Part shown: positions 52,450 to 61,858 of the stretch, piece by piece
Layout: every line of letters begins with the position of its first letter
Position numbering within the stretch: position 1 is the stretch's first letter
Source of the DNA: CAMYKD01 sp041617155
GTDB taxonomy: Bacteria; Pseudomonadota; Alphaproteobacteria; Kiloniellales; JAKSDN01
Direction: 5' to 3'
NCBI GenBank assembly: GCA_041617155.1
Contig: JBFJPL010000008.1
Location: forward strand, 6,946-70,945
Length of the DNA stretch: 64,000 bases
Position numbers and translations under genes: made by a program
Notes under the pieces: generated by a model
What the model saw: the letters and a program-made list of their open reading frames with translations, nothing else
Told to the model about the DNA's origin: nothing
Database searches by the model: none

Positions 52450-53640
52450 ATGCTCGCTGCCCACCTGCGCGCGCCGGAGACGGCCTTCCGCGCTCTTGGC
52501 TTTTTGTTGCCCCCCATCGCCGTGTTGGCGCCGAAGGCGGTTGTGGTGCTGTTGGTGGCCGGCGCGGCATTGGCGCTGCTCGGGCTTTGGCTGCGTTCCG
52601 AGCCTCTGCAGAGAATTCCGAGGCTGCCCTCGCTTTTGATCGCATTGCTGCTGCTGTGGTTCGCCGCCGCGTCCAGTTGGAGCCCCGACCCGGCCCGGGC
52701 GGTGCTGCTGTCGCTGCGCCTCGCCGGCCTTTTCGCCGCGGCCTTGGCGCTCTTCGCAGTGGCACGCGGCCTGCCGAATGCCGCACGGCGCCGAATCGCC
52801 CTGGCCCTGACCTTGGGGCTTGCCCTCGGAATCGTCTTGATGATCGAGGAGCGCCTCTTCGGCGCCCCGTTGATGGCGCTGCTGCACGGCGACATCGACA
52901 ATGAATACCATCGGCTGTCCCGGCTCAACCGGGGCGCCACGGCGCTCGCCATCCTGTCGTGGCCGGTGGCTGCCCTCCTGTGGCGCGAGCGGCTCGGTCC
53001 TTGGGCGCTCGGACTGCCGTTCGGCCTCCTGCTCGGCCTGCTGGCGTTCGAAAGCACCGCGGCGCTGCTCGGCCTTGCCGGCGGCCTGGCAGTCGCTCTG
53101 CTGGCAACGCTCAGTCTCCGAACCGCGCGCGTGCTGCTGATCTTGACGATCGTCGCGGCCCTGGCAGGCGGCTCCTTCATTGCTCGCGGATTCTTTGCCG
53201 CGGGGCTATCGGAGGCATCGTGGCTCCAGTCGACGGCCCGCCACCGGGTTCACGTCTGGAACTTCGCCGCCGAGCGAGTACTGGAGCGGCCCCTGTTGGG
53301 TTGGGGGTTCGATGCGGCCCGCAATATTCCGGCACAGGGCGCGGAGCCCTATCGAAGCAAAACCAAGGTCATGCCGCTCCACCCGCATAATGCGGCATTG
53401 CAGATCAATCTGGAGCTCGGCGTCCCCGGCACGGTCCTCGTCGCCTTACTGCTGGCCGCCATGATCGCCGGAACCGTGCGACTGACCCGGGAGGCGGGAC
53501 CGGCGGCACTGGGCATGGCCGCGACGGCGATGCTGATCGCGCTTACCGCTTACGGCATCTGGCAAAATCAGTGGTTCGCCCTGCTCGCCCTGGCTGTCGT
53601 CATGACCCGAGCGACCGCCGCCTCGGACGCGCCGAGCTGA
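52450..53640 (+). CDS. O-antigen ligase/polymerase-like membrane protein
   Basis: 396 residues with about ten to twelve membrane helices. A Wzy_C/WaaL-type periplasmic region lies near residues 260-330: LLGWGFDAARN, then LHPHNAALQINLELGVPG with the conserved His. These enzymes join O-antigen to lipid A-core or polymerise surface polysaccharide. No glycosyltransferases are adjacent. The ATG lies 33 nt after the DMT gene. Confidence 0.87.
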   Translation: MLAAHLRAPETAFRALGFLLPPIAVLAPKAVVVLLVAGAALALLGLWLRSEPLQRIPRLPSLLIALLLLWFAAASSWSPDPARAVLLSLRLAGLFAAALALFAVARGLPNAARRRIALALTLGLALGIVLMIEERLFGAPLMALLHGDIDNEYHRLSRLNRGATALAILSWPVAALLWRERLGPWALGLPFGLLLGLLAFESTAALLGLAGGLAVALLATLSLRTARVLLILTIVAALAGGSFIARGFFAAGLSEASWLQSTARHRVHVWNFAAERVLERPLLGWGFDAARNIPAQGAEPYRSKTKVMPLHPHNAALQINLELGVPGTVLVALLLAAMIAGTVRLTREAGPAALGMAATAMLIALTAYGIWQNQWFALLALAVVMTRATAASDAPS

Positions 53641-53656
53641 GCATAGCAACCCTGGC

Positions 53657-54106
53657 TTAGGCCTTCTGGGCCCAGCGGCCGTTTTCGTCCTGCTGCCAGT
53701 AGGTGACCGCGTGACCGGCCTCCTTGAAGGAACGCCAAAGTCCGCGCGCGGCCTCGACCGCCGTGTCGTCGCGGCCGTCGAACAGCATCGCGCAAATATC
53801 GTATCCGTCGATCGACCGAGAGGTGGCGCCGTCGGTCAAGAACAGCACTTGGGCCCTGTTCGGATTTTCGTCCTGCGCGGTCAGCCAGACTGGTTGGTCC
53901 TCGGCGAAGCCGTCCTTGGCCGAGCCGTGGGGCAGGAAGTGGCGGTCGTTGTAAGTCCAAAGCTGGGCATTAAGCGACTCGACCCGCTCGTCCGACCCGG
54001 CAATCACCACCGCCCGCTGGCCGCGTTCGAGGGTTTTCTCGAGCATCTGCGGCAGGGCTGTCTCGAGGCTCGTGCGGGTCAGATGATAGAAGCGAACATC
54101 GGTCAT
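53657..54106 (-). CDS. holC: DNA polymerase III subunit chi
   Basis: 149 residues. The chi fold is recognised from VRFYHLTRTSLETALPQMLEKTLERGQRAVV, DNRHFLPHG-type segment and EDQPVWLT, and from its position just downstream of pepA, where holC is normally found. Chi links the clamp loader to single-stranded DNA-binding protein. It is convergent with the O-antigen-ligase-like gene (16 nt). Confidence 0.9.
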   Translation of the reverse strand: MTDVRFYHLTRTSLETALPQMLEKTLERGQRAVVIAGSDERVESLNAQLWTYNDRHFLPHGSAKDGFAEDQPVWLTAQDENPNRAQVLFLTDGATSRSIDGYDICAMLFDGRDDTAVEAARGLWRSFKEAGHAVTYWQQDENGRWAQKA

Positions 54107-54191
54107 CTCGGGCTCAGGATAGCCGCCAGCCAGACCGATGCCTAGGCCGCAGGGGCAATCAGCTCAGTCGTGCGGTCCAGACCGGTTGCGC

Positions 54192-55688
54192 CTAACTCTC
54201 GTAGTTGTCGGCCACCAGGCGGTCGAGCAGGCGCACGCCGAAGCCGGTGCCGCCCTTGGGTACGGTCGGCTTGTCCTTGCTCGACCAGGTCACGCCGGCG
54301 ATGTCGAGGTGCGCCCAAGGCGTGTCGTCCTTAATGAAGCGCTTGAGGAACTGCGCCGCGGTGATCGAGCCGGCCGAGCGGTTGCCGACATTCTTCATGT
54401 CGGCCGCATCGCTGTCGATCTGCTTGTCGTATTCGGCACCGAGCGGTAGCCGCCAGAGCGCTTCACCGACCGCCTCGCCAGCCGCCACGAGCTGGCCGGA
54501 AAGCTCATCGTCGTTCGAGAACAGCCCGGCATGTTCGTGCCCTAGGGCGACGATGATAGCGCCGGTCAAGGTCGCCAGGTCGATGATCGCCTTCGGCTTG
54601 AACTTGTCTTGTACGTACCAGAGCGCATCGGCCAGCACCAGGCGGCCTTCGGCATCGGTGTTGATCACCTCGATCGTCTGACCGGACATGGAAGTCACGA
54701 TGTCGCCCGGCCGCTGCGCCTTCGACGAAGGCATGTTCTCGACCAGACCGCAGATGCCGATCACATTGGCCTTGGCCTTGCGCGAGGCGAGCGCGCGCAT
54801 GAGTCCGACGACGACGCCGGCACCGCCCATGTCCCACTTCATGTCCTCCATGCCGGCGGCGGGCTTGATCGAGATGCCGCCGGTGTCAAAGGTCACACCC
54901 TTGCCGACAATGGCGAGCGGCGGCGTTTTCTTGGCTCCCGTCCTGCCGTTCCATTCGAGAACCAGGAGCTGGGGTTCGTGGTCCGAGCCCTGACCGACAC
55001 CGAGCAGCGAGCCCATACCGAGCTTCTTCATCTCCGCCGCGCCAAGAGCCTTCATCTTGACGCCCAACTTTTCCAGCAGCTTGGCCTGGGCGACGAAACT
55101 CTTCGGGAAGATCACGTTGGCCGGCTCGGAAACCAGATCGCGTGTGAAGAAAACGCCGCTGGCGATCTTCTCCAGAGGACCAAAGCCCCTCTTCGCGGCC
55201 GTTGGATCGTCGACCAGAAAGTCGAGCTTGGTAAGGCTGGGCTTTTTTTCGGGTTTCTCCTTGGTCCGGTAGCGATCGAAACGGTAGGAGCGCAGGAGCG
55301 CGCCGTAAGCCGCTTGGGCCGCCCGCTCGGCGCCCGTCGCCTTGTCGCCGGGCAGCTTGTCGATCACCAGGGCGCCCTGCTTTTCGCCGACGCTGTTCAA
55401 GTGCCCAAGCACAGCGCCGCCGATCTCCTCCAGAACAAGGTCGGTCACCTCTTTGGGCTTGCCGACACCAACCAGGAGAATTCGGCTGTTCTTGACTCCC
55501 TGGGGCGCCAGCACCTCCAACACCTCGGCCTTGTTGCCCTTGAAGCGGCTGGCGGCCAGCGCCCGGCTGAGTACACCACCGGTAGACTTGTCCAGTTTGG
55601 CGGCGGTGGTCAGCAGCTTGCGCTCCTCGGCGACCAACACGGCGATGGCGCCGCTGTCGGGCAAGGTTGGGGATACGAAGGTGATTTT
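54192..55688 (-). CDS. pepA: Leucyl aminopeptidase (cytosol aminopeptidase, M17)
   Basis: 498 residues. The two-metal active site is intact: VGKGVTFDTGGISIKP (Lys/Asp) and the M17 signature NTDAEGRLVLADAL. It removes N-terminal amino acids and can bind DNA. ATG 55688 (MKITFVSPTLPDSG) matches the family; upstream in-frame codons to 55721 are non-homologous. It is divergent from lptF across 239 bp and upstream of holC. Confidence 0.96.
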   Translation of the reverse strand, partial: KITFVSPTLPDSGAIAVLVAEERKLLTTAAKLDKSTGGVLSRALAASRFKGNKAEVLEVLAPQGVKNSRILLVGVGKPKEVTDLVLEEIGGAVLGHLNSVGEKQGALVIDKLPGDKATGAERAAQAAYGALLRSYRFDRYRTKEKPEKKPSLTKLDFLVDDPTAAKRGFGPLEKIASGVFFTRDLVSEPANVIFPKSFVAQAKLLEKLGVKMKALGAAEMKKLGMGSLLGVGQGSDHEPQLLVLEWNGRTGAKKTPPLAIVGKGVTFDTGGISIKPAAGMEDMKWDMGGAGVVVGLMRALASRKAKANVIGICGLVENMPSSKAQRPGDIVTSMSGQTIEVINTDAEGRLVLADALWYVQDKFKPKAIIDLATLTGAIIVALGHEHAGLFSNDDELSGQLVAAGEAVGEALWRLPLGAEYDKQIDSDAADMKNVGNRSAGSITAAQFLKRFIKDDTPWAHLDIAGVTWSSKDKPTVPKGGTGFGVRLLDRLVADNYES

Positions 55689-55927
55689 CATACTGGACCT
55701 CTTGATCAGGCTGACAGACAAGCCACGAGATCGCGGCCTGTGCGCGAAGTCGAGTCACCGGCAGAAGACGCCACCTGGGGTCCTGCGATATCCGTTCCGC
55801 CCGCTCTCTGTCAATGGCCGGACAGGCTCCTGGCTGCCAAGTCATGAAAAACTTTGGTGACATAGTGGTGTTAGTATTGGAAATTCTACCCACCGACGCG
55901 AAACGGCGGAGCCCGGTAGGCGCAGAC
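55689..55927. promoter_or_regulatory. Divergent promoter region, pepA / lptF
   Basis: 239 bp between divergent starts of pepA and lptF. The patch around 55852-55890 (TTTGGTGACATAGTGGTGTTAGTATTGG) is AT-richer and probably holds the lptF promoter. No operator identified. Confidence 0.4.
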
Positions 55928-57052
55928 ATGCAGGCCATCACACGCTACATCCTGAACCAGCTTATGATCGTAACATTCTTCGTTACGCTGGGCATGACCT
56001 TTGCCGTATGGCTGGCGCAGTCGTTGCGATTCTTCGACTACATTGTCAACCGTGGCTTGCCGGCGACGACCTTCTTTGCCTTTGTCGGCCTGCTGTTGCC
56101 ATCGTTCCTGGGGGTCGTCCTGCCGATTGCCGCCTTCTGCGCGGTGCTGTTCGTTTACAACAAGCTGACCATGGACAGCGAAATGGTCGTGCTGCGTGCG
56201 GCGGGTCTGTCCCAGACCCAACTGGCTCGGCCGGCTCTGATTCTGGCGCTGGGCATTACCTTGATCGTCTATTCGATCTCGCTTTATTTCATGCCGCTGT
56301 CCTACCGCGCCTTCAAGGAACTGCAGTATCAGATTCGCAGCGAATATTCGGCCGTGCTGCTACAGGAGGGCGTGTTCAACGAGCTGGGCGACGGCATCAC
56401 CGTCTATGTCCGCGAGCGCTCCGCCGACGGCGAGCTGCGGGGCATTTTGGTCCACGACAAGCGCAAGACCGATGGCGCGATAACCATGATGGCCGAGCGC
56501 GGCGCTTTGGTGCGTTCCGAAACCGGCCCGCGAGTCGTGATGGTCAACGGCAACCGGCAAGAGATCGACCCGGACAGCGGCCGCCTTTCGCTGCTTCATT
56601 TCGATCGCTATACCGTCGAGATGACCCGATTTAGCGATGCCCCGGGCAATCGGTGGCTCGAGCCCAAGGAACGCTTCCTGCCAAGCCTGCTATCGCCCGC
56701 CACGACCGGCATCGACCTGCGCAATCGAAATGAATTGATCGCCGAGGGCCATCAACGGCTTGTGGCCCCGCTCTATACGATTGTCTTCGTCCTCGTCGGG
56801 CTGGCCGCGCTGCTAGCCGGCGAGTTCAACCGCCGTGGCCAGATGCACCGGCTGCTTGTCGCGATACTCTGCATCGGCTTGCTCGAGGGCCTGGCTCTTG
56901 CACTGCAAGACCTTGCGGGCCGTACGCCGCAAGTCGTGCCGCTCATGTACCTGGTTCCGGTGTTGCCCGTCGTCATCAGCTTCTACGTGCTAGTGAAACG
57001 CTCCCGGCGCCGGTCAACCCGTGACGATGAGCTTGCGATGGCCTCGGAATGA
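55928..57052 (+). CDS. lptF: LPS export ABC permease LptF
   Basis: 374 residues, six membrane helices with a large periplasmic jellyroll domain between helices 3 and 4 (about 120-270). The opening ITRYILNQLMIVTFFVTLGMTF and a closing block with VPVLPVVISFYVL fit the YjgP/YjgQ family. With LptG and LptB it extracts LPS from the inner membrane. ATG 55928 was chosen at the first conserved helix. Its stop overlaps the lptG start (ATGA). Confidence 0.95.
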   Translation: MQAITRYILNQLMIVTFFVTLGMTFAVWLAQSLRFFDYIVNRGLPATTFFAFVGLLLPSFLGVVLPIAAFCAVLFVYNKLTMDSEMVVLRAAGLSQTQLARPALILALGITLIVYSISLYFMPLSYRAFKELQYQIRSEYSAVLLQEGVFNELGDGITVYVRERSADGELRGILVHDKRKTDGAITMMAERGALVRSETGPRVVMVNGNRQEIDPDSGRLSLLHFDRYTVEMTRFSDAPGNRWLEPKERFLPSLLSPATTGIDLRNRNELIAEGHQRLVAPLYTIVFVLVGLAALLAGEFNRRGQMHRLLVAILCIGLLEGLALALQDLAGRTPQVVPLMYLVPVLPVVISFYVLVKRSRRRSTRDDELAMASE

Positions 57053-58179
57053 CCGCTGTCGCCAACCTCCCGAGCATGCGGCGTCTGCGCCTGTCGCCGA
57101 CGCTCTCGAACTATATCGCCAGGCAGTTCGCTTGGCGGTGGCTGGGTTTCTTTATGGCCCTCAGCGGGGTCATTCTGCTGGTGAGCTCTGTCGACCTTTT
57201 CGATCGAATGGCCAATAAGCAGGGCGCGGCCCTCGGCGTGGTGCTGAAGATGGTCCTGCTCAAGATGCCGTTCCTCAGTCAGGAGGTCATGCCCTTCACG
57301 GTGATGTTCGCCGCCATGGCCAGCTTCTGGCGCCTGACCCGTACCCACGAACTGGTTGTCACCCGGGCCGCCGGCGTATCGGTGTGGCAATTTCTCCTGC
57401 CGGTGTTGGGCGTCGCGATCATGATCGGCATCGCAACCGTAACCGTCCTCAATCCGATCGCCGCGACCTTGCTGGGCCGGTTCGAACAGATCGAGGCGCG
57501 TTTCTCGAACAGCAGCAAATCCGCCCTCGCGTTGTCGCGCAGTGGCCTGTGGCTGCGACAGGCCGACCCGGAAGGACAGTCCGTCATACATGCGACGCGG
57601 GTGGCACCCGAAGCCATGGCGTTACATGGTGTCATCGTGTTCCGTTTCGATTCGACGGACCGCTTCCTCAGCCGGATCGATGCGCCGCGCGCCGAGCTGG
57701 GCAATGGTGTGTGGCATGTCTACGAAGCCGTGTTGTCGGAGCCCGGCAAGCAGCCCCGGGCCGCGCCAACGATCGATCTCAAGACCGACCTCACGCCGGC
57801 CAAGATTCTCGACAGTTTCGCCGCGCCGGAGACGATTTCCTTCTGGAGTCTGCCCGGTTTCATAAAACTGCTGGAGGCGGCGGGTTTCTCGGCCCAGCGG
57901 CATAGCCTGCAACTTCACCGACTGGTAGCGATGCCGTTACTTTTTGCCGCGATGATTCTGCTGGCAGCCACCTTCTCGCTCAGACCCCAGCGCCGTGGGC
58001 GCGTGGGCCTAGTCATCATTTCCGGAATGCTTGCCGGATTTCTGCTCTATTTCCTCTCTAACTTCGTGTTCGCCCTGGGCCTTTCGGGCAAGATCCCGGT
58101 GTTGCTTGCCGGTTGGGCCCCCGCGGGGGCCAGTATGATGCTCGGTATTGCCATGCTGTTGCACCTCGAGGACGGCTAG
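57049..58179 (+). CDS. lptG: LPS export ABC permease LptG
   Basis: 376 residues, the same six-helix plus beta-jellyroll design as LptF (SNYIARQFAWRWLGFFMALSG opening, QEVMPFTVMFAAMASFWRLTR after helix 2, FVFALGLSGKIPVLLAGWAPA near the end). It forms the inner-membrane LptB2FG extractor. ATG 57049 overlaps lptF by 4 nt; lptD starts 21 nt later. Confidence 0.95.
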   Translation: MTAVANLPSMRRLRLSPTLSNYIARQFAWRWLGFFMALSGVILLVSSVDLFDRMANKQGAALGVVLKMVLLKMPFLSQEVMPFTVMFAAMASFWRLTRTHELVVTRAAGVSVWQFLLPVLGVAIMIGIATVTVLNPIAATLLGRFEQIEARFSNSSKSALALSRSGLWLRQADPEGQSVIHATRVAPEAMALHGVIVFRFDSTDRFLSRIDAPRAELGNGVWHVYEAVLSEPGKQPRAAPTIDLKTDLTPAKILDSFAAPETISFWSLPGFIKLLEAAGFSAQRHSLQLHRLVAMPLLFAAMILLAATFSLRPQRRGRVGLVIISGMLAGFLLYFLSNFVFALGLSGKIPVLLAGWAPAGASMMLGIAMLLHLEDG

Positions 58180-58188
58180 GAGCCCGCT

Positions 58189-58197
58189 GGGGGGGGG
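58189..58197 (+). other. G9 homopolymer just before lptD
   Basis: Nine consecutive G lie 3 nt before the lptD start codon, in the ribosome-binding position. Length change by slippage would alter the spacing of the lptD ribosome site. Confidence 0.9.
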
Positions 58198-58200
58198 ATC

Positions 58201-60447
58201 ATGCAGGGGCAATTGGCGGCTTTCGTTTTCAGAGCACTTGCGATGCTCGCCGTCACCATGGCCAGTTACGACGCCCGGGCGGTCGAGGCAGCACCACAAA
58301 CCGGACCGCCGGGCGAGGCCGCCCAGCCCGAATCCGGTTCGCTCGAACAGCTTTCGCCGGACGCACCGGCGCTAATGAGCGCCGATCAGGTTATCTATGA
58401 CGAAAATCTGGGCGTGATCACGGCGACGGGAAGCGTCGAGATATCTCAAGGCCAGAGGGTCCTGCTGGCCGATACCGTGTCCTACAATCAACGGACCGAC
58501 GTCGTCACGGCTTCCGGCAACGTGAGTCTCTTGGAGCCGACCGGGGACGTCGTTTTTGCCGACTTCATCGAATTGACTGGCGACCTGCGAGAGGGCTTCA
58601 TCCGGGACATTCGAATCCTGATGAGCGACGACAGCCGAATCGCGGCAGCCGACGGAACACGTACCGGCGGCAAGCGGACGGTCTTTCGGCGCGGCGTCTT
58701 CAGTCCCTGCAAGTCCTGTCGCGACAATCCCGACCGCGCCCCGCTTTGGCAGATCAAAGCTTCCAGGATCGTGCACGATCAGGAAGACCAGACCATCCGC
58801 TATAGCAACGCCTGGATGGAGATATTCGGTGTGCCCGTGTTCTATACACCCTATTTCGAGCACCCGGATCCAACGGTCGAACGCCAGAACGGCTTTTTGG
58901 CACCCACGATCGGCAGCTCCGAAAACCTGGGCGGTGTGCTACAAGTGCCCTATCACTGGACCTTCGGTCCCGACAGCGACTTCACATTCGAGCCGATCTT
59001 TACATCGAAGCAGGGTCCCGTGCTCGCCGGCGAGTTTCGCCAGCTTTTGCCCTTTGGCCGGCACGAGTTCAGGGGCAGCGGAACGATCGCGGATCGCGAG
59101 AACGACGACGGCTCAATATCGAACAACGTCTTGCGGGGCAATATCGACGCGCAAGGAATTTACAACATCAACCGCCTCTGGCGCACGGGTTTCGATGTCA
59201 ACCGCGCGTCCGACGATACCTATCTGCGCCTCTACAATTTCAGCAGCGAATCCTACCTGACCAGCAACATCTTTGCCGAAAGATTCAAAGGCCGGAACTA
59301 TTTCGCGGCCAATGGATTCAGCTTCCAGGGCCTGAGTCAAGATGACCAGAACAGGGAGATCCCGATTGTCTTTCCGCAACTCGACCACAACTTCATCAGC
59401 GAGCCCTGGCTCGCGAACAGCACGTTCAGCGTTGATACCAACTCGGTGGTCCTGACGCGGCTCGAAGGGCGCGATACACACCGCATTTCCCTTCAGACCG
59501 GCTGGCAAGTCCCGTTCACAGACCCGATCGGCGGCGCCTACACGCTTGCGGCCAGAATCCAGACGGACGGCTACTACACCAAGGGGTTCGTTCCCGGCAG
59601 CAACGAGGTCGATCCCGAAGGCCCTACGGAAAACAAGTTGGCCGGGCGGGTGTTTCCACAGCTCGCGCTGAACTGGCGCTACCCCTGGGTCAGCTACTCG
59701 AATGTCATGAACCAGGTCATAGAGCCGGTCGCGCAAATCGTGGTCGGCACCAACAGCGGCAATCCCGACGACATACCCAATGAAGACAGCCAGGATTTCG
59801 TTTTCGACGATACCAACCTGTTCAGCCTGAACCGCTTTCCCGGGCTCGACCGCGTCGATGTGGGCCAGCGGGTCGACTACGGCATTCGTTGGGGCGGTGT
59901 GGTGCCCGGCGGCGGAAATGCCAGCGCCTTCATCGGCCAGAGCTATCGCCTGGAAAGGGAGGAGGATCTCTTTCCCGAGGATTCCGGCGTGCAGGACAAG
60001 CTATCGGATATCGTCGGGCGATTCGGACTGAACCCATTGCCTGACATAGATCTGCTGTACCGCTTTCGGCTGGACAAGGAGAATTTCCGTCCAAGGCGGA
60101 ATGAAATAGACCTGCGCCTTGGCCCTCCCGCCTTCAACGTGGATGTTGCCTATCTTTTCATCGACGCTGAACGGGGCACGGTGGACTTTGGTGACCGCCA
60201 AGAGATCAACCTGCGCGCCAGAAGCCGCCTCAACGAAAACTGGTCAGCGTTCGTCTCAACCCGCCGTGACCTCGAGAACGATGACACGCTGCAATCTTCC
60301 GCCGGCATCGCTTATCAGGACGATTGCTTCACGATAGAATTGGTCGGGCAGCGGCGGTTCTTCTCCGACCGGGAAATCGACCCCGACGACTCGATCTTCC
60401 TGCGAATCGAGTTCAAGTATCTGGGCGGATTCGGAACGTCGCAATGA
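58201..60447 (+). CDS. lptD: LPS-assembly outer-membrane protein LptD
   Basis: 748 residues. Signal peptide (to about residue 25), an N-terminal LptA-like OstA domain (about 55-165), then a large C-terminal beta-barrel ending in VEFKYLGGFGTSQ. Cys are few: PCKSC (about 165-169) and one near the C-terminus (DDCFTIEL), compatible with the inter-domain disulfides that mature LptD. With LptE it inserts LPS into the outer leaflet. It follows lptG after 21 nt, and surA lies 79 nt on. Confidence 0.95.
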   Translation: MQGQLAAFVFRALAMLAVTMASYDARAVEAAPQTGPPGEAAQPESGSLEQLSPDAPALMSADQVIYDENLGVITATGSVEISQGQRVLLADTVSYNQRTDVVTASGNVSLLEPTGDVVFADFIELTGDLREGFIRDIRILMSDDSRIAAADGTRTGGKRTVFRRGVFSPCKSCRDNPDRAPLWQIKASRIVHDQEDQTIRYSNAWMEIFGVPVFYTPYFEHPDPTVERQNGFLAPTIGSSENLGGVLQVPYHWTFGPDSDFTFEPIFTSKQGPVLAGEFRQLLPFGRHEFRGSGTIADRENDDGSISNNVLRGNIDAQGIYNINRLWRTGFDVNRASDDTYLRLYNFSSESYLTSNIFAERFKGRNYFAANGFSFQGLSQDDQNREIPIVFPQLDHNFISEPWLANSTFSVDTNSVVLTRLEGRDTHRISLQTGWQVPFTDPIGGAYTLAARIQTDGYYTKGFVPGSNEVDPEGPTENKLAGRVFPQLALNWRYPWVSYSNVMNQVIEPVAQIVVGTNSGNPDDIPNEDSQDFVFDDTNLFSLNRFPGLDRVDVGQRVDYGIRWGGVVPGGGNASAFIGQSYRLEREEDLFPEDSGVQDKLSDIVGRFGLNPLPDIDLLYRFRLDKENFRPRRNEIDLRLGPPAFNVDVAYLFIDAERGTVDFGDRQEINLRARSRLNENWSAFVSTRRDLENDDTLQSSAGIAYQDDCFTIELVGQRRFFSDREIDPDDSIFLRIEFKYLGGFGTSQ

Positions 60448-60526
60448 GATGCCTTGGAGGCTATGTTTGTAGAGCAGAGAATGGACCAGATTTGAGAACT
60501 CCAAAGCGACCCAGAAACAATTCACG

Positions 60527-61792
60527 ATGATCAAGCGCCATACAGGTTCCCTATGGTTTCGCGCCGCACTTTTGCTGCTGGCCGTGGCGCCCACGGCCAT
60601 CGCGCCAAGCGCGGCCCAGGATACTTTTCGCGCCGCTGCGGTCGTGAACGACGAGGTCATTTCGGTGCTCGATCTGGCGATGCGGACGCGTCTGGCGATT
60701 CTCGCATCGGGTCTCCGTGATTCGCCGGAGGTTCGCGGACGCTTGCAACAGCAGGTTCTGCGCAACTTGATCGACGAGCGACTTCAAATGCAGGAGGCCA
60801 AACGGCTCGATATCTCCGTGTCCCAAGGTCAGTTGGAAGGCGCCCTCGAACAACTGGCCCAGCAAAACAAGATGTCGCGCCAGCAGTTCGTCGAATTTTT
60901 GCAGCAGAACGACGTTCCGCCCAAGGCATTGTCCGATCAGCTTCGCGGCAGCCTGACCTGGCAAAACGTCTTGCAGCGCCAGCTCAGGCCCTCGATTGAA
61001 GTCACCGACGAAGAAATCGACGAGATCATTGGCCGGCTCGAGTCCAGCGAGGGCCGAAATCAGTTTCGGGTGTCCGAGATCCTGCTTAGCGTGGACAGCG
61101 CCTTGCAGGAGGAAGAGGTGCAACGCACCGCCGAACGCCTGGTCGATCAAATTCGTCGCGGCGCCAACTTTGCCGCCTTGGCGCGTCAGTTTTCCCAGTC
61201 GGCGACGGCCTCGGTCGGCGGCGATCTTGGCTGGATCGAGGAGGGTCAACTGGACGAAGAGCTGGCTCGCGTCCTGACCCGCATGCCGCCAGGTAGCCTG
61301 GCCGGTCCGATCCGCAGCTTTGGTGGTTACTACATCCTCCTGCTGCTCGACCAACGGCGTATATCCATGGGTGATTCGACGGTCAACCTGAAGCAGCTGC
61401 TCTTCGCTCTGCCGGCCAATCCAGCGCCGGAGCAGATTGCGCAGGCGCAATCCAGGGCCGCCGAGATCGTTTCCTTGATCGACGGCTGCGCTTCGGTCGA
61501 CGCCCTCGCCGAACAGCACGGCTCCCCGGGTTCGGGTGATCTTGGCGACATCAAACTCAGCCAGTTGCCGCCGAACTTGAGAAGCACGGTCGCGCCTCTG
61601 CCGATCGGCCAGCCGAGCCGGCCGATCCGGGTCGCCGCGGGGTTCAGCGTGATCGTCGTCTGCAACCGGGTGCGCGACGGTATCGATCGCGAGCGAATTC
61701 GCGAATCGCTCGCTAACCAGCGGCTGGATTTGCTGTCCAGACGCTATCTGCGAGATCTCCGCCGGGCGGCCAATGTGGATATCCGCCTGTGA
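60527..61792 (+). CDS. surA: Peptidylprolyl isomerase/chaperone SurA
   Basis: 421 residues with a signal peptide (SAAQDTF at about 25). The N-terminal chaperone helices (DEVISVLDLAMRTRL, EGALEQLAQQNKMSRQQFVEFLQQ) precede one good parvulin domain (about 175-285, FRVSEILLSVDS, GGDLGWIEEGQL) and a second, degenerate one. SurA helps LptD and other barrels fold; adjacency to lptD is classical. Confidence 0.95.
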   Translation: MIKRHTGSLWFRAALLLLAVAPTAIAPSAAQDTFRAAAVVNDEVISVLDLAMRTRLAILASGLRDSPEVRGRLQQQVLRNLIDERLQMQEAKRLDISVSQGQLEGALEQLAQQNKMSRQQFVEFLQQNDVPPKALSDQLRGSLTWQNVLQRQLRPSIEVTDEEIDEIIGRLESSEGRNQFRVSEILLSVDSALQEEEVQRTAERLVDQIRRGANFAALARQFSQSATASVGGDLGWIEEGQLDEELARVLTRMPPGSLAGPIRSFGGYYILLLLDQRRISMGDSTVNLKQLLFALPANPAPEQIAQAQSRAAEIVSLIDGCASVDALAEQHGSPGSGDLGDIKLSQLPPNLRSTVAPLPIGQPSRPIRVAAGFSVIVVCNRVRDGIDRERIRESLANQRLDLLSRRYLRDLRRAANVDIRL

Positions 61793-61858
61793 CCGCAGCA
61801 TACGGCGAAGCCACGACCATGCGCGGCTGCGCTCTGGCCCTGACGACGCGGCCATCCA

